This document shows, piece by piece, positions 1-6,084 of a DNA stretch of 10,511 nt; within the stretch, counting starts at the first letter, position 1; each line of letters starts with the position of its first letter. Source of the DNA: an uncultured Blautia sp. (GTDB lineage: Bacteria; Bacillota; Clostridia; Lachnospirales; Lachnospiraceae). The position numbers and the translations under genes were made by a program. The DNA lies in NCBI GenBank assembly GCA_900551465.1, contig URWL01000038.1:1-10511 (forward strand), read 5' to 3'. Below the pieces are notes generated by a model. It saw only the letters and a list, made by a program, of their open reading frames with translations, was not told where the DNA came from and did no database searches.

Positions 1-812
1 ACAGAAACAGGTGCCTTCTTACCTGTCCACAGTTCATATGCAATTACTCCCTGATTGATCAGCATCTGAAGTCCATTAAAAGTCTTAAGTCCTCTGTCTC
101 TTGCCTCCAGAAGAAATCCTGTCCATGCTTTATTTGGTATCACATCACAAACAATCATTCCTTCTTTCAGATCATCATATACAATTGCCGGCTTCTTGTC
201 ATCCACAAATCCTATCGGTGTCGCATTTACGAGAATATCTGTGTCTTCCGGAATATGAACGTCGCCCTTCCAGGGGACAAAAACTCCCTCTGTGCTGGTT
301 TTTTCATTAATAATATCCACTAGTGCCTGTCCATGTTTCTCATTTCCATTAATGATCACAATTGTCTGAATACCTGCTCCTGCCAACTCCACTGCTATGG
401 CTCTTGCCGCACCCCCTGCGCCCAATATCACTGCTTTTTTTCCTTCTATTGAGATTTTCTCATCCTGCAAACTTTTTAAAAACCCCTTACCATCTGTATT
501 CTCACCGACAAGTTTTCCATTCTTCCAATAAACAGTATTCACTGCTCCCATCGTACGGGCGCTCTCTGATATTTCATCCAGATATTTCAGAACCTCTCCT
601 TTATGAGGCATAGTAATATTAATACCTGTAAAATTCATTGCCCGCATTCCCTGTATTGCAGCTTCAAGCTGTCCCTTTTTTACCTGAATAGTCAGGTACT
701 CCATAGGAATTCCTGCTGCATCAAAAGCAGCCTGCTCCATGACCACTGTAGGATTATCGTCTACAGGATCTCCAAATACACCCGTCCACTGTTTCTGATA
801 AGATTTCCCCAT
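1..812 (-). CDS. AroE-family (shikimate dehydrogenase-like) oxidoreductase, 3' end beyond window
   Basis: This is an NAD(P)-dependent dehydrogenase of the shikimate/quinate dehydrogenase family, probably cytoplasmic. About 270 residues are visible; the C-terminus lies left of position 1. The ATG at 812-810 follows an AGGAGG ribosome site. Visible family landmarks are TMPHK (catalytic Lys about residue 71), GAVNT (Asn 92), GENTDGKGF (catalytic Asp about 107), the dinucleotide loop GAGGAA (131-136) and the late GLQMLINQG...ELWTG motif. Two landmarks are altered. The N-terminal substrate motif, normally HSxSP, reads DDNPT (18-22), and the NADP clamp, normally NRT, reads NGN (155-157). It is the second gene of a unit with the thioesterase 37 bp upstream. 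The family is certain. Shikimate as substrate is not, so I give no gene symbol; a related hydroxy- or keto-acid substrate is possible. Confidence 0.88.
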   Translation of the reverse strand, partial: MGKSYQKQWTGVFGDPVDDNPTVVMEQAAFDAAGIPMEYLTIQVKKGQLEAAIQGMRAMNFTGINITMPHKGEVLKYLDEISESARTMGAVNTVYWKNGKLVGENTDGKGFLKSLQDEKISIEGKKAVILGAGGAARAIAVELAGAGIQTIVIINGNEKHGQALVDIINEKTSTEGVFVPWKGDVHIPEDTDILVNATPIGFVDDKKPAIVYDDLKEGMIVCDVIPNKAWTGFLLEARDRGLKTFNGLQMLINQGVIAYELWTGKKAPVS

Positions 813-849
813 TTTGTAATACCTCCTGTTTTTATTCTTCTTATAGCTT

Positions 850-1557
850 TTACTTTATAAACTCCACCACCGCATAAGGTTCCCCATGTATATCATTAAG
901 ACTGACCACAACCTTATCCGCATCCGCAGATATCTCCGGACAGATCACATCCGAAAGTCTTGCCTGCTGTTTATATTCTGCCCGCATCTGACGGAGAGAA
1001 AAGTCTGCCGGAAGATAGTCCATTGCCATCTGGATATACTGACAGTTATTCACATGATGATTAGTATCCAGGTGGTGCTTCTGAACTGTAAATGGTTCTT
1101 CCGGCAAAAAAACATCCGGTGTCACGATCTTGCGGGAAGCATATTCCATATCCAGTTTTTCTTCCAGTTCATAACCTTCTGTATCCTCCGGTTTAAGCTT
1201 GCAGGGAAATCCATTCTTCCCATCGATAAAAGTCCAGAAGGTATTGGCATAGGCCAGCCTTTCTCCTTCTTTTGTGTCCATAATAAAATTACGCTGCCCC
1301 ATAAATCCCCGAAAACTATACGGCCATGTAGATGTAACGACCTCTTCTCCCAGAGCCGGATATCGATTAACCACAACCTGCCAGGCGGAAAGAACCCAGA
1401 ATTTGTTTTTTTCTTTCAGAACTTTCATCCCATTTCCTACTGCCTCCGAATGAAACGTACTGCAGTCCTGAAAATAATTCAGAATTCCCGGCAAAGTAAG
1501 TAATCCGTTTTCTCCTATTTCACTGTATCGTACTCTTCCGCTGAAACTATATGACAT
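850..1557 (-). CDS. acyl-ACP thioesterase
   Basis: A 235-residue protein of the acyl-ACP thioesterase (FatA/FatB-like, double hot-dog) family, which hydrolyses acyl-acyl carrier protein to free fatty acid in the cytoplasm. The N-terminal hot-dog half holds the YFQDCSTFHSEAVG helix and FWVLSAWQVVVNRYP strands. The C-terminal half holds the catalytic-type segment HLDTNHHVNN, with Asp 164, Asn 166 and His 168, matching the DxNxHVNN signature of plant and bacterial members. The chosen ATG (1557-1555) lies 6 bases after AGAGGA. A longer in-frame ATG at 1605 lies between the -35 and -10 of the probable promoter and so cannot be used from that transcript. Another ATG at 1563 sits too close to the ribosome site. 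It is first in a unit with the AroE-like gene. Acyl chain preference cannot be read from the sequence. Confidence 0.9.
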   Translation of the reverse strand: MSYSFSGRVRYSEIGENGLLTLPGILNYFQDCSTFHSEAVGNGMKVLKEKNKFWVLSAWQVVVNRYPALGEEVVTSTWPYSFRGFMGQRNFIMDTKEGERLAYANTFWTFIDGKNGFPCKLKPEDTEGYELEEKLDMEYASRKIVTPDVFLPEEPFTVQKHHLDTNHHVNNCQYIQMAMDYLPADFSLRQMRAEYKQQARLSDVICPEISADADKVVVSLNDIHGEPYAVVEFIK

Positions 1558-1572
1558 GTCCATTCCTCTTTT

Positions 1573-1592
1573 CTGCTTATATCTGCTTATAT
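1573..1592 (-). repeat. perfect tandem 10-bp direct repeat at the thioesterase transcription start
   Basis: Two adjacent identical copies of CTGCTTATAT (plus-strand reading) occupy 1573-1582 and 1583-1592. They overlap the edge of the -10 element and cover the expected transcription start of the thioesterase/AroE-like unit. One helical turn per copy would suit a repressor binding two half sites on one face of the DNA. That role is inference; chance duplication is possible. Confidence 0.6.
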
Positions 1593-1619
1593 TATAGCTT
1601 TTCATTTTTTATGCCGCAA
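1591..1619 (-). promoter_or_regulatory. sigma-A promoter of the thioesterase / AroE-like unit
   Basis: On the minus strand the sequence shows TTGCGG (1619-1614), a 17-base spacer and a perfect TATAAT (1596-1591). The predicted start is near 1584, giving a leader of about 27 bases before the ATG at 1557. The -35 is weak but the -10 and spacing are ideal. Confidence 0.7.
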
Positions 1620-1664
1620 GAAAAAAATCCCCCGGCAGATACCTGAATGGATGTCTGTCAGGGG
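1619..1664 (-). terminator. intrinsic terminator of aspA
   Basis: Read leftward, CCCCTGACAGA and TCTGCCGGGG form a stem of about 10 pairs with a single-base bulge. It is followed by GATTTTTTTC. It lies 50 bp after the aspA stop and directly before the thioesterase promoter, whose -35 abuts the T-run. It therefore isolates aspA from the thioesterase unit. Confidence 0.82.
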
Positions 1665-1713
1665 AAATGTGAGGGCAGTTTTCTGTATTTTCACTGTTTT
1701 TCTGTCTGTATTT

Positions 1714-3156
1714 TTATTTGTCTCCTGCCATCAGCAGCTCTTTGCCTGAAATTCCCGGCTCTGTCATATTTACCGGATCCAGAATATGCTCCATCTGTTC
1801 TTCCGTAAGGATTCCTTCCTGAAGAATAAGATTTCGCACAGATTCACCTGTTTTGATGGCTTTTTTCGCAATATCTGCTGCTTTCTGATATCCTACATGG
1901 GGACAGATGGCAGTAATGATTCCTACGCTGTTTTCCACAAGGTATCGGCAGCGTGTTTCATTTGCCGTGATTCCTGTCACACAGTTGTCAACAAAGGTCT
2001 GCACTGCATAAGCCAATGTATCAATAGACTGGAACATGCAGTAAAATACAATCGGTTCAAAGGCATTCAGCTCCAGCTGACCGGCTTCTGCCGCCATGGT
2101 GATAGTCACATCATTTCCAATAATGTTAAAAGCTACCTGATTTACAACTTCCGGAATAACCGGATTCACCTTTCCCGGCATAATAGAAGAACCATTCTGT
2201 TTTGCCGGAAGGTTGATTTCTCCAAATCCGGCTCTCGGACCGGAGGACATAAGCCGCAGGTCATTGGCAATTTTAGAAAGGGTCACTGCACAGGCTTTTA
2301 CCGCACCGGAAACAGATACAAAAGAATCCAGGTTCTGTGTGGCATCAATCAGATCATAAGCCTGTACAAATTCCATATCAGAAACTTCTACAAGATTCGG
2401 TACGATCCGGCGGAGATACGCCTCGTCCGCATTGATTCCTGTTCCGACAGCAGTTCCTCCCATATTCAGGGTGCACATCTCTTCCATTGCCCGGTCCATT
2501 CTGTGGATATCGCGCATAATGGCAACTGAATATGCATTAAATTCCTGTCCAAGGCGGATCGGAACTGCATCCTGCATCTGCGTACGTCCCATTTTGATCA
2601 CATGATCAAATTCCTTTGCTTTTTCACAAAGAGCTTTGTGTAAGCGGAGGAGTTCTTTTTTCAGATTTTTAAGAAGACGAAGAGATGTCATCTTTCCTGC
2701 TGTGGGAATTACATCATTAGTAGACTGTCCGCAGTTTACGTCATCGTTCGGATTGATAATAGAATAATCTCCTTTTTCTCCTCCCAGAATTTCAATGGCA
2801 CGGTTGGCAATTACCTCGTTTGCATTCATATTCAAAGAAGTTCCCGCACCTCCCTGAATAGGATCTACAATAAAATCTCCATGAAGCTTTCCCTCCAGGA
2901 TTTCATCACATGCCTGAACAATGGCCTTTGCTTTCTTTTTGTCAAGAATCCCTGCCTCACAGTTGGTAATGGCTGCTGCCTTTTTTATGTAAGCAAGGCT
3001 GTTGATGATCTCCGGGTGCATATTCAGTCCTGTAATGTGAAAATTTTCTGCCGCTCGAAGGGACTGCACTCCATAATAAACATTCTGAGGAACATCTTTT
3101 GTTCCAATAGAATCCTGTTCCACACGAAAATCCTGTTTTTTCTGCACTTCTCCCAT
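1714..3156 (-). CDS. aspA: aspartate ammonia-lyase (aspartase)
   Basis: A 480-residue enzyme that reversibly deaminates L-aspartate to fumarate and ammonia, a homotetramer of the aspartase/fumarase superfamily in the cytoplasm. The three conserved superfamily regions are present: GAGTSLNMNANE (about 103-114), GQSTND with GRTQMQDA (about 143-148 and 190-197), and the flexible-loop signature GSSIMPGKVNP (about 322-332) with the catalytic Ser. GAGTS and GRTQMQDAVP, rather than the fumarase forms, favour aspartase. I chose the ATG at 3156, which has GGGAG 7 bases upstream in a purine-rich leader and gives the family's usual length (about 475-480). The frame stays open to a TTG at 3228; the extra 24 residues are basic and unlike the family. 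A LysR regulator is divergent upstream. Confidence 0.95.
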   Translation of the reverse strand: MGEVQKKQDFRVEQDSIGTKDVPQNVYYGVQSLRAAENFHITGLNMHPEIINSLAYIKKAAAITNCEAGILDKKKAKAIVQACDEILEGKLHGDFIVDPIQGGAGTSLNMNANEVIANRAIEILGGEKGDYSIINPNDDVNCGQSTNDVIPTAGKMTSLRLLKNLKKELLRLHKALCEKAKEFDHVIKMGRTQMQDAVPIRLGQEFNAYSVAIMRDIHRMDRAMEEMCTLNMGGTAVGTGINADEAYLRRIVPNLVEVSDMEFVQAYDLIDATQNLDSFVSVSGAVKACAVTLSKIANDLRLMSSGPRAGFGEINLPAKQNGSSIMPGKVNPVIPEVVNQVAFNIIGNDVTITMAAEAGQLELNAFEPIVFYCMFQSIDTLAYAVQTFVDNCVTGITANETRCRYLVENSVGIITAICPHVGYQKAADIAKKAIKTGESVRNLILQEGILTEEQMEHILDPVNMTEPGISGKELLMAGDK

Positions 3157-3313
3157 TTTCCTTCTCCCTTTTCTTTCTCCTGTTTTATCTTTTTGTCTGT
3201 TTCCTTCTGCCCCAATATAATATCTCAAAAGCTGCTGTTCCTCTTAAGTATCGGTCACTTCATTCACAGCAGCAATAGTTCTTATGATGCCGGACTTTCT
3301 CTGCATCTATTCA

Positions 3314-3342
3314 TTGTCCTCATTATAATGACATGATATAAT
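3314..3342 (+). promoter_or_regulatory. promoter of the LysR gene
   Basis: TTGTCC (3314-3319), a 17-base spacer and a perfect TATAAT (3337-3342) predict a start near 3349, about 60 bases before the lysR ATG. It overlaps the opposing aspA promoter, so polymerase can probably occupy only one at a time. Confidence 0.65.
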
Positions 3343-3350
3343 ATAATCAA
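3322..3350 (-). promoter_or_regulatory. promoter of aspA
   Basis: On the minus strand TTGATT (3350-3345), a 17-base spacer and a perfect TATAAT (3327-3322) predict a start near 3315. That gives an aspA leader of about 160 bases. The leader is purine-rich near its 3' end; I see no recognisable riboswitch in it. Confidence 0.65.
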
Positions 3351-3362
3351 ATACATATATTT

Positions 3363-3377
3363 TTATAATTATTATAA
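3363..3377. promoter_or_regulatory. candidate LysR operator (T-N11-A dyad)
   Basis: A perfect 7-bp dyad, TTATAAT-T-ATTATAA, contains T3364-N11-A3376, the generic LysR box form. Its centre is about 55 bp upstream of the predicted aspA start and about 20 bp downstream of the predicted lysR start. This suits activation of aspA and autorepression. The very AT-rich context means chance dyads are common. Confidence 0.45.
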
Positions 3378-3408
3378 TTTTAAAACTATATTTATGAAGG
3401 AGAATCTT

Positions 3409-4344
3409 ATGTTTCAGGGAATGGAATATGTTTATGAAGTTTATAAAGAAAAAAGCTTTTCTAAAGCTGCTGCAAACCTGTTTATTTCCCAGCCCTCCCT
3501 CAGTGCAAATGTCAGGCGCGTAGAAAACCGGATCGGATATCCTATTTTTGACCGAAGCACAAAACCGTTAAGCCTTACAGAATGTGGAAAACAGTATATT
3601 CAGTGTGTAGAACGCATCATGAATATTGAACGTGACTTTTCTGACTTTATCAATGACTGGGGCGGACTTAAAACCGGAAGCCTTGTTTTAGGAGGAAGCA
3701 ACCTGTTTTCCTCCTGGTTTCTTCCTCCTATGATCGCAGCCTTTGCCGCACGTTATCCACATATTCAGATCCGTCTGGTAGAAGAATCCACAGTCAAGCT
3801 GACAAAATTACTTCAAAGAGGAATAATAGATCTGATCCTGGACAATACATATCTGGATCCGGAAATTTTTGACAGCAGTCTTTATCAGGAAGAACATCTG
3901 ATCCTTGCAGTCCCCAGATCTTTTTCTGTCAACAAAGATTTGAAAGAATTTCAGCTTTCTGTATGTGATATCCAGACTGGAAAATTTCTGAAATCTGATT
4001 TTCCCTCTGTTCCCTTTTCCCGATTCCGCAACGAACCCTTCATCATGCTGAAACAGGAAAATGATACGGGAAAAAGAGCAATAAATATCTGCCGGGAAAA
4101 TAATTTCGATCCCGTAGTGGTATTTGAAATGGATCAGCAGATGACTTCCTATAATGTTACCTGCTCCGGAATGGGAATCTCATTTATCGGAGATATCATG
4201 GTCTCCAAAGTCAGTCCTGATCCAAATGTTGTCTACTATAAGCTCCCTCTAAAAGATAATTGCCGTAATATCTGCTTTTACTGGAAAAAGGGCCGATACC
4301 TAAGCCGTGCCATGGAAGAATTCCTGAAAATGAGTAAGAAATGA
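3409..4344 (+). CDS. LysR-family transcriptional regulator, probable regulator of aspA
   Basis: A 311-residue LysR-type regulator. The N-terminal winged helix-turn-helix covers about residues 1-60, with the typical SFSKAAANLFISQPSLSANV recognition region and the linker IGYPIFDRSTKPLSLTECG. The C-terminal periplasmic-binding-protein-like effector domain runs from about residue 88 to the end. The start at 3409 is set by AAGGAG 6 bases upstream; an in-frame ATG at 3394 lies before this ribosome site and has none of its own. The gene is divergent from aspA across about 250 bp with overlapping promoters, the classic layout for a LysR regulator and its target. The effector is unknown; aspartate or a related dicarboxylate is a guess from context. 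Its stop codon abuts the terminator of the opposing tRNA gene. Confidence 0.92.
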   Translation: MFQGMEYVYEVYKEKSFSKAAANLFISQPSLSANVRRVENRIGYPIFDRSTKPLSLTECGKQYIQCVERIMNIERDFSDFINDWGGLKTGSLVLGGSNLFSSWFLPPMIAAFAARYPHIQIRLVEESTVKLTKLLQRGIIDLILDNTYLDPEIFDSSLYQEEHLILAVPRSFSVNKDLKEFQLSVCDIQTGKFLKSDFPSVPFSRFRNEPFIMLKQENDTGKRAINICRENNFDPVVVFEMDQQMTSYNVTCSGMGISFIGDIMVSKVSPDPNVVYYKLPLKDNCRNICFYWKKGRYLSRAMEEFLKMSKK

Positions 4345-4372
4345 AAAAAGAGCACTTCTTTTGAAGTGCTCT
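4344..4372 (-). terminator. intrinsic terminator of tRNA-Gln
   Basis: A perfect 10-bp stem, AGAGCACTTC / GAAGTGCTCT, with a four-base loop is followed on the minus strand by TTTTT. It begins only 3 bases after the tRNA 3' end. The last T of the run is the complement of the final base of the lysR TGA stop. There is no T-run on the plus side, so it should act on the tRNA and not on lysR. Confidence 0.88.
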
Positions 4373-4375
4373 CAG

Positions 4376-4447
4376 CAGGGCTACAAGGATTCGAACCTTG
4401 AAATGACGGAGTCAGAGTCCGTTGCCTTACCGTTTGGCGATAGCCCT
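4376..4447 (-). tRNA. tRNA-Gln (anticodon CUG)
   Basis: A 72-base cloverleaf can be folded by eye. It has a 7-bp acceptor AGGGCTA/TAGCCCT with discriminator G, a D stem GCC/GGC, an anticodon stem ACGGA/TCCGT with loop CTCTGAC (anticodon CTG, reading CAG), a 5-base variable region CATTT, and a T stem CAAGG/CCTTG with loop TTCGAAT. CCA is not encoded. It stands alone, with its own promoter and terminator, between convergent lysR and same-strand antiporter genes. Confidence 0.96.
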
Positions 4448-4480
4448 TTATTTTTTCGCTTTTCGCTTGCGACAAGTGGT

Positions 4481-4509
4481 ATTATATAATAGTCTCCAGA
4501 AAAATGCAA
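4481..4509 (-). promoter_or_regulatory. promoter of tRNA-Gln
   Basis: On the minus strand TTGCAT (4509-4504), a 17-base spacer and a perfect TATAAT (4486-4481) predict a start near 4474, about 27 bases before the mature tRNA 5' end. Phased A-tracts begin 5 bp upstream of the -35. Confidence 0.8.
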
Positions 4510-4513
4510 GCCC

Positions 4514-4555
4514 TTTTTTAAATTTTTTTTATTTTTTTTGCATTTTTTATTTTTT
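4514..4555 (-). promoter_or_regulatory. phased A-tracts, probable UP element / curved DNA of the tRNA promoter
   Basis: Five homopolymer tracts of 6, 8, 8, 6 and 6 bases (A on the minus strand) are centred near 4516, 4526, 4535, 4545 and 4552. That is almost one per helical turn, directly upstream of the tRNA-Gln -35. A-tracts at -40 to -60 bind the polymerase alpha C-terminal domain and phased tracts bend DNA. The role here is inferred from position and composition. The surrounding non-coding stretch (4448-4675) otherwise shows only the promoter and a GC-rich hairpin. Confidence 0.6.
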
Positions 4556-4628
4556 CTTCAAATCCCCCAATATAAAAGCCGTTTTCTTATGCATTCCAAG
4601 GGCAGTCATCTCCCATATCACAGGCCTG

Positions 4629-4656
4629 CCCCGGCAGCCTGACAGCCCGGGGTTTT
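4629..4656 (+). terminator. GC-rich hairpin, possible weak plus-strand terminator
   Basis: CCCCGG (4629-4634) and CCGGGG (4647-4652) pair around a 12-base loop, followed on the plus strand by TTTT. It lies just past the antiporter stop and is the only stem-loop I see that could stop plus-strand transcription escaping from lysR. On the minus strand there is no T-run, so an antiporter terminator is less well supported. Confidence 0.35.
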
Positions 4657-4675
4657 ACCATTTTCAAAAAATATG

Positions 4676-5875
4676 TCAGGTTTCTTTTTCAAGTAACTTT
4701 TTATAGGAACAGTCCATGCCTAATGCCCCTAAGGGTGCAGTAATAACAATCGCCATAACAGCAACTGATAAAACTATTTTCCCACATGGAAGACCTGCCG
4801 CCAGAGGAACCGCTCCAATTGCTGCCTGCACCGTTGCTTTCGGCAAATATGCAATCACGCAAAACATTCGCTCTTTCCAGGAAAGCTCTGTCTTGACAGT
4901 ACAAAGCAAAACTCCGGCTGACCTTATGAGCAATGCTGTCAAAATCATCACAACAGAAGAAAATCCGGCAACTAATGTATATCTTATATCTACGGCAGCT
5001 CCTACAAGTACAAATAATACAACTTCAGCGGCAAGCCATAGTTTTCCAAATTTTTCAGATAATCTTTTAGAGACAAATACCGGGCTTTTCTTTTTCAGAA
5101 CGCATGCCATACTAACCACCGCCAATAATCCGGATACCGCTACAATCCCGTCTAATTGCTCCTCAATAGAATTTAAAAGAAATGCCGCTCCTAATATTAT
5201 AATTACTTTCATACTGTTTCGTACATAATTTTTGCGGGCATATGCTGTTTCAAAAAACAAGTAAAGCAGCCCTCCCATAATGCAGCCTGCCGTGACCCCT
5301 GTTAAAATTGATATTGGAATATCCGCAAACGCTTTGATATTGGCATTTCCACCCTGTACCACCCCTAAAAATGTTGTAAATAACACAATCACAAAAATGT
5401 CGTCACATGATGCTCCCGCCATGATCATTTGCGGAATTGCCTTTTTTGTCCCCCATTTCGTATCTATATACTGCACCATCCTGGGAACAACAACAGCCGG
5501 TGACACTGCACTAAGTACTGCCCCCATAACAGCCGCCTCCGCCTTTGTAACTCCCAGTATTTCCGGTGCAAATACTATATATGCGATTATTTCACAGGAT
5601 GCCGGAACAAATGACAGCAGTACGGCAGGTCTTCCTACCTTTTTCAGGTCATCCAGATCCAGAGACAGTCCTGCTTTCAGCAAAATAATGATCAGAGCAA
5701 TTTTACGCAGTTCCGCTGAAACAGATAAAATTGTCGGATCAAGAAGATCCAGAACATAAGGCCCAAGAACAATGCCTGTTGCCAGCATGCCAATAATTTT
5801 AGGCAGCTTTAATTTCGCACAGACTGCGCCCATCGCAAGACCGGCTAAAATAATAAGTGATAAAGATGTCAGCAT
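4676..5875 (-). CDS. cation:proton antiporter (CPA family, Na_H_Exchanger fold)
   Basis: A 399-residue integral membrane protein, hydrophobic along almost all its length, consistent with about 12-13 helices. It exchanges Na+ or K+ for protons. Family marks are the KLKLPKIIGMLATGIVLGP start, the crossover-helix segment SAVSPAVVVPRM (122-133), an Asp pair in AGASCDD (158-159) that fits the ion-binding residues of electrogenic antiporters, and a late-helix LPKATVQAAIG with Lys 346. The ATG at 5875 has GGAGG 7 bases upstream. There is no regulatory TrkA-N domain at the C-terminus, unlike KefB/KefC. It is divergent from pncB across 209 bp. Which cation it moves cannot be told from sequence alone. 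Confidence 0.9.
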   Translation of the reverse strand: MLTSLSLIILAGLAMGAVCAKLKLPKIIGMLATGIVLGPYVLDLLDPTILSVSAELRKIALIIILLKAGLSLDLDDLKKVGRPAVLLSFVPASCEIIAYIVFAPEILGVTKAEAAVMGAVLSAVSPAVVVPRMVQYIDTKWGTKKAIPQMIMAGASCDDIFVIVLFTTFLGVVQGGNANIKAFADIPISILTGVTAGCIMGGLLYLFFETAYARKNYVRNSMKVIIILGAAFLLNSIEEQLDGIVAVSGLLAVVSMACVLKKKSPVFVSKRLSEKFGKLWLAAEVVLFVLVGAAVDIRYTLVAGFSSVVMILTALLIRSAGVLLCTVKTELSWKERMFCVIAYLPKATVQAAIGAVPLAAGLPCGKIVLSVAVMAIVITAPLGALGMDCSYKKLLEKET

Positions 5876-5914
5876 ATATGACCCTCCAATAAATACAAAT
5901 TTAATAAAGATTTA

Positions 5915-5943
5915 TTGAAACAAATTCCTTTTTATAATATAAT
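5915..5943 (+). promoter_or_regulatory. promoter of pncB
   Basis: TTGAAA (5915-5920), a 17-base spacer and a perfect TATAAT (5938-5943) form one of the best promoters in the window. The predicted start near 5950 leaves a leader of about 135 bases before the pncB ATG. Its -10 overlaps that of the opposing antiporter promoter. Confidence 0.7.
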
Positions 5944-5962
5944 TCTTCATATAATAAAGCAA
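5934..5962 (-). promoter_or_regulatory. promoter of the antiporter gene
   Basis: On the minus strand TTGCTT (5962-5957), a 17-base spacer and TATTAT (5939-5934) predict a start near 5927, about 50 bases before the ATG at 5875. It is weaker than the overlapping pncB promoter. Confidence 0.5.
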
Positions 5963-6004
5963 TAAGCAAAAAATTGTATCTGACAAACCAAATAATAAAT
6001 TTCT

Positions 6005-6037
6005 GATGCATTCACGTAAAATACCGGTAAATGCATC
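6005..6037 (+). promoter_or_regulatory. dyad in the pncB leader, possible operator or leader hairpin
   Basis: GATGCATT (6005-6012) and AATGCATC (6030-6037) are perfect inverted repeats separated by 17 bases. They lie in the predicted untranslated leader about 55 bases after the pncB start. It could be a repressor operator for NAD-responsive control or an RNA hairpin; neither is proven. Only a loose T-rich stretch follows, so it is a poor terminator. Confidence 0.4.
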
Positions 6038-6084
6038 TTTTGATTTATATTTGCTGCAGTAGTATTTATAGAAGGAGACATTAT

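Noticed and set aside
886..1503. 205-codon open frame on the plus strand
   Set aside because: It is antisense to the thioesterase, has Cys/His/Ile-rich shadow composition and no ribosome site.
1786..2529. 247-codon open frame on the plus strand
   Set aside because: It is antisense to aspA, whose motifs are unmistakable; the translation resembles no family and is full of Cys, Ser and Arg.
1714..3156. Fumarase or argininosuccinate lyase instead of aspartase
   Set aside because: The GAGTS, GRTQMQDAVP and EINLPAKQNGSSIMPGKVNP segments fit aspartase better than the other superfamily members.
4278..4706. Short open frames on both strands around the tRNA
   Set aside because: They overlap the tRNA-Gln gene, its terminator and promoter, and have no ribosome sites.
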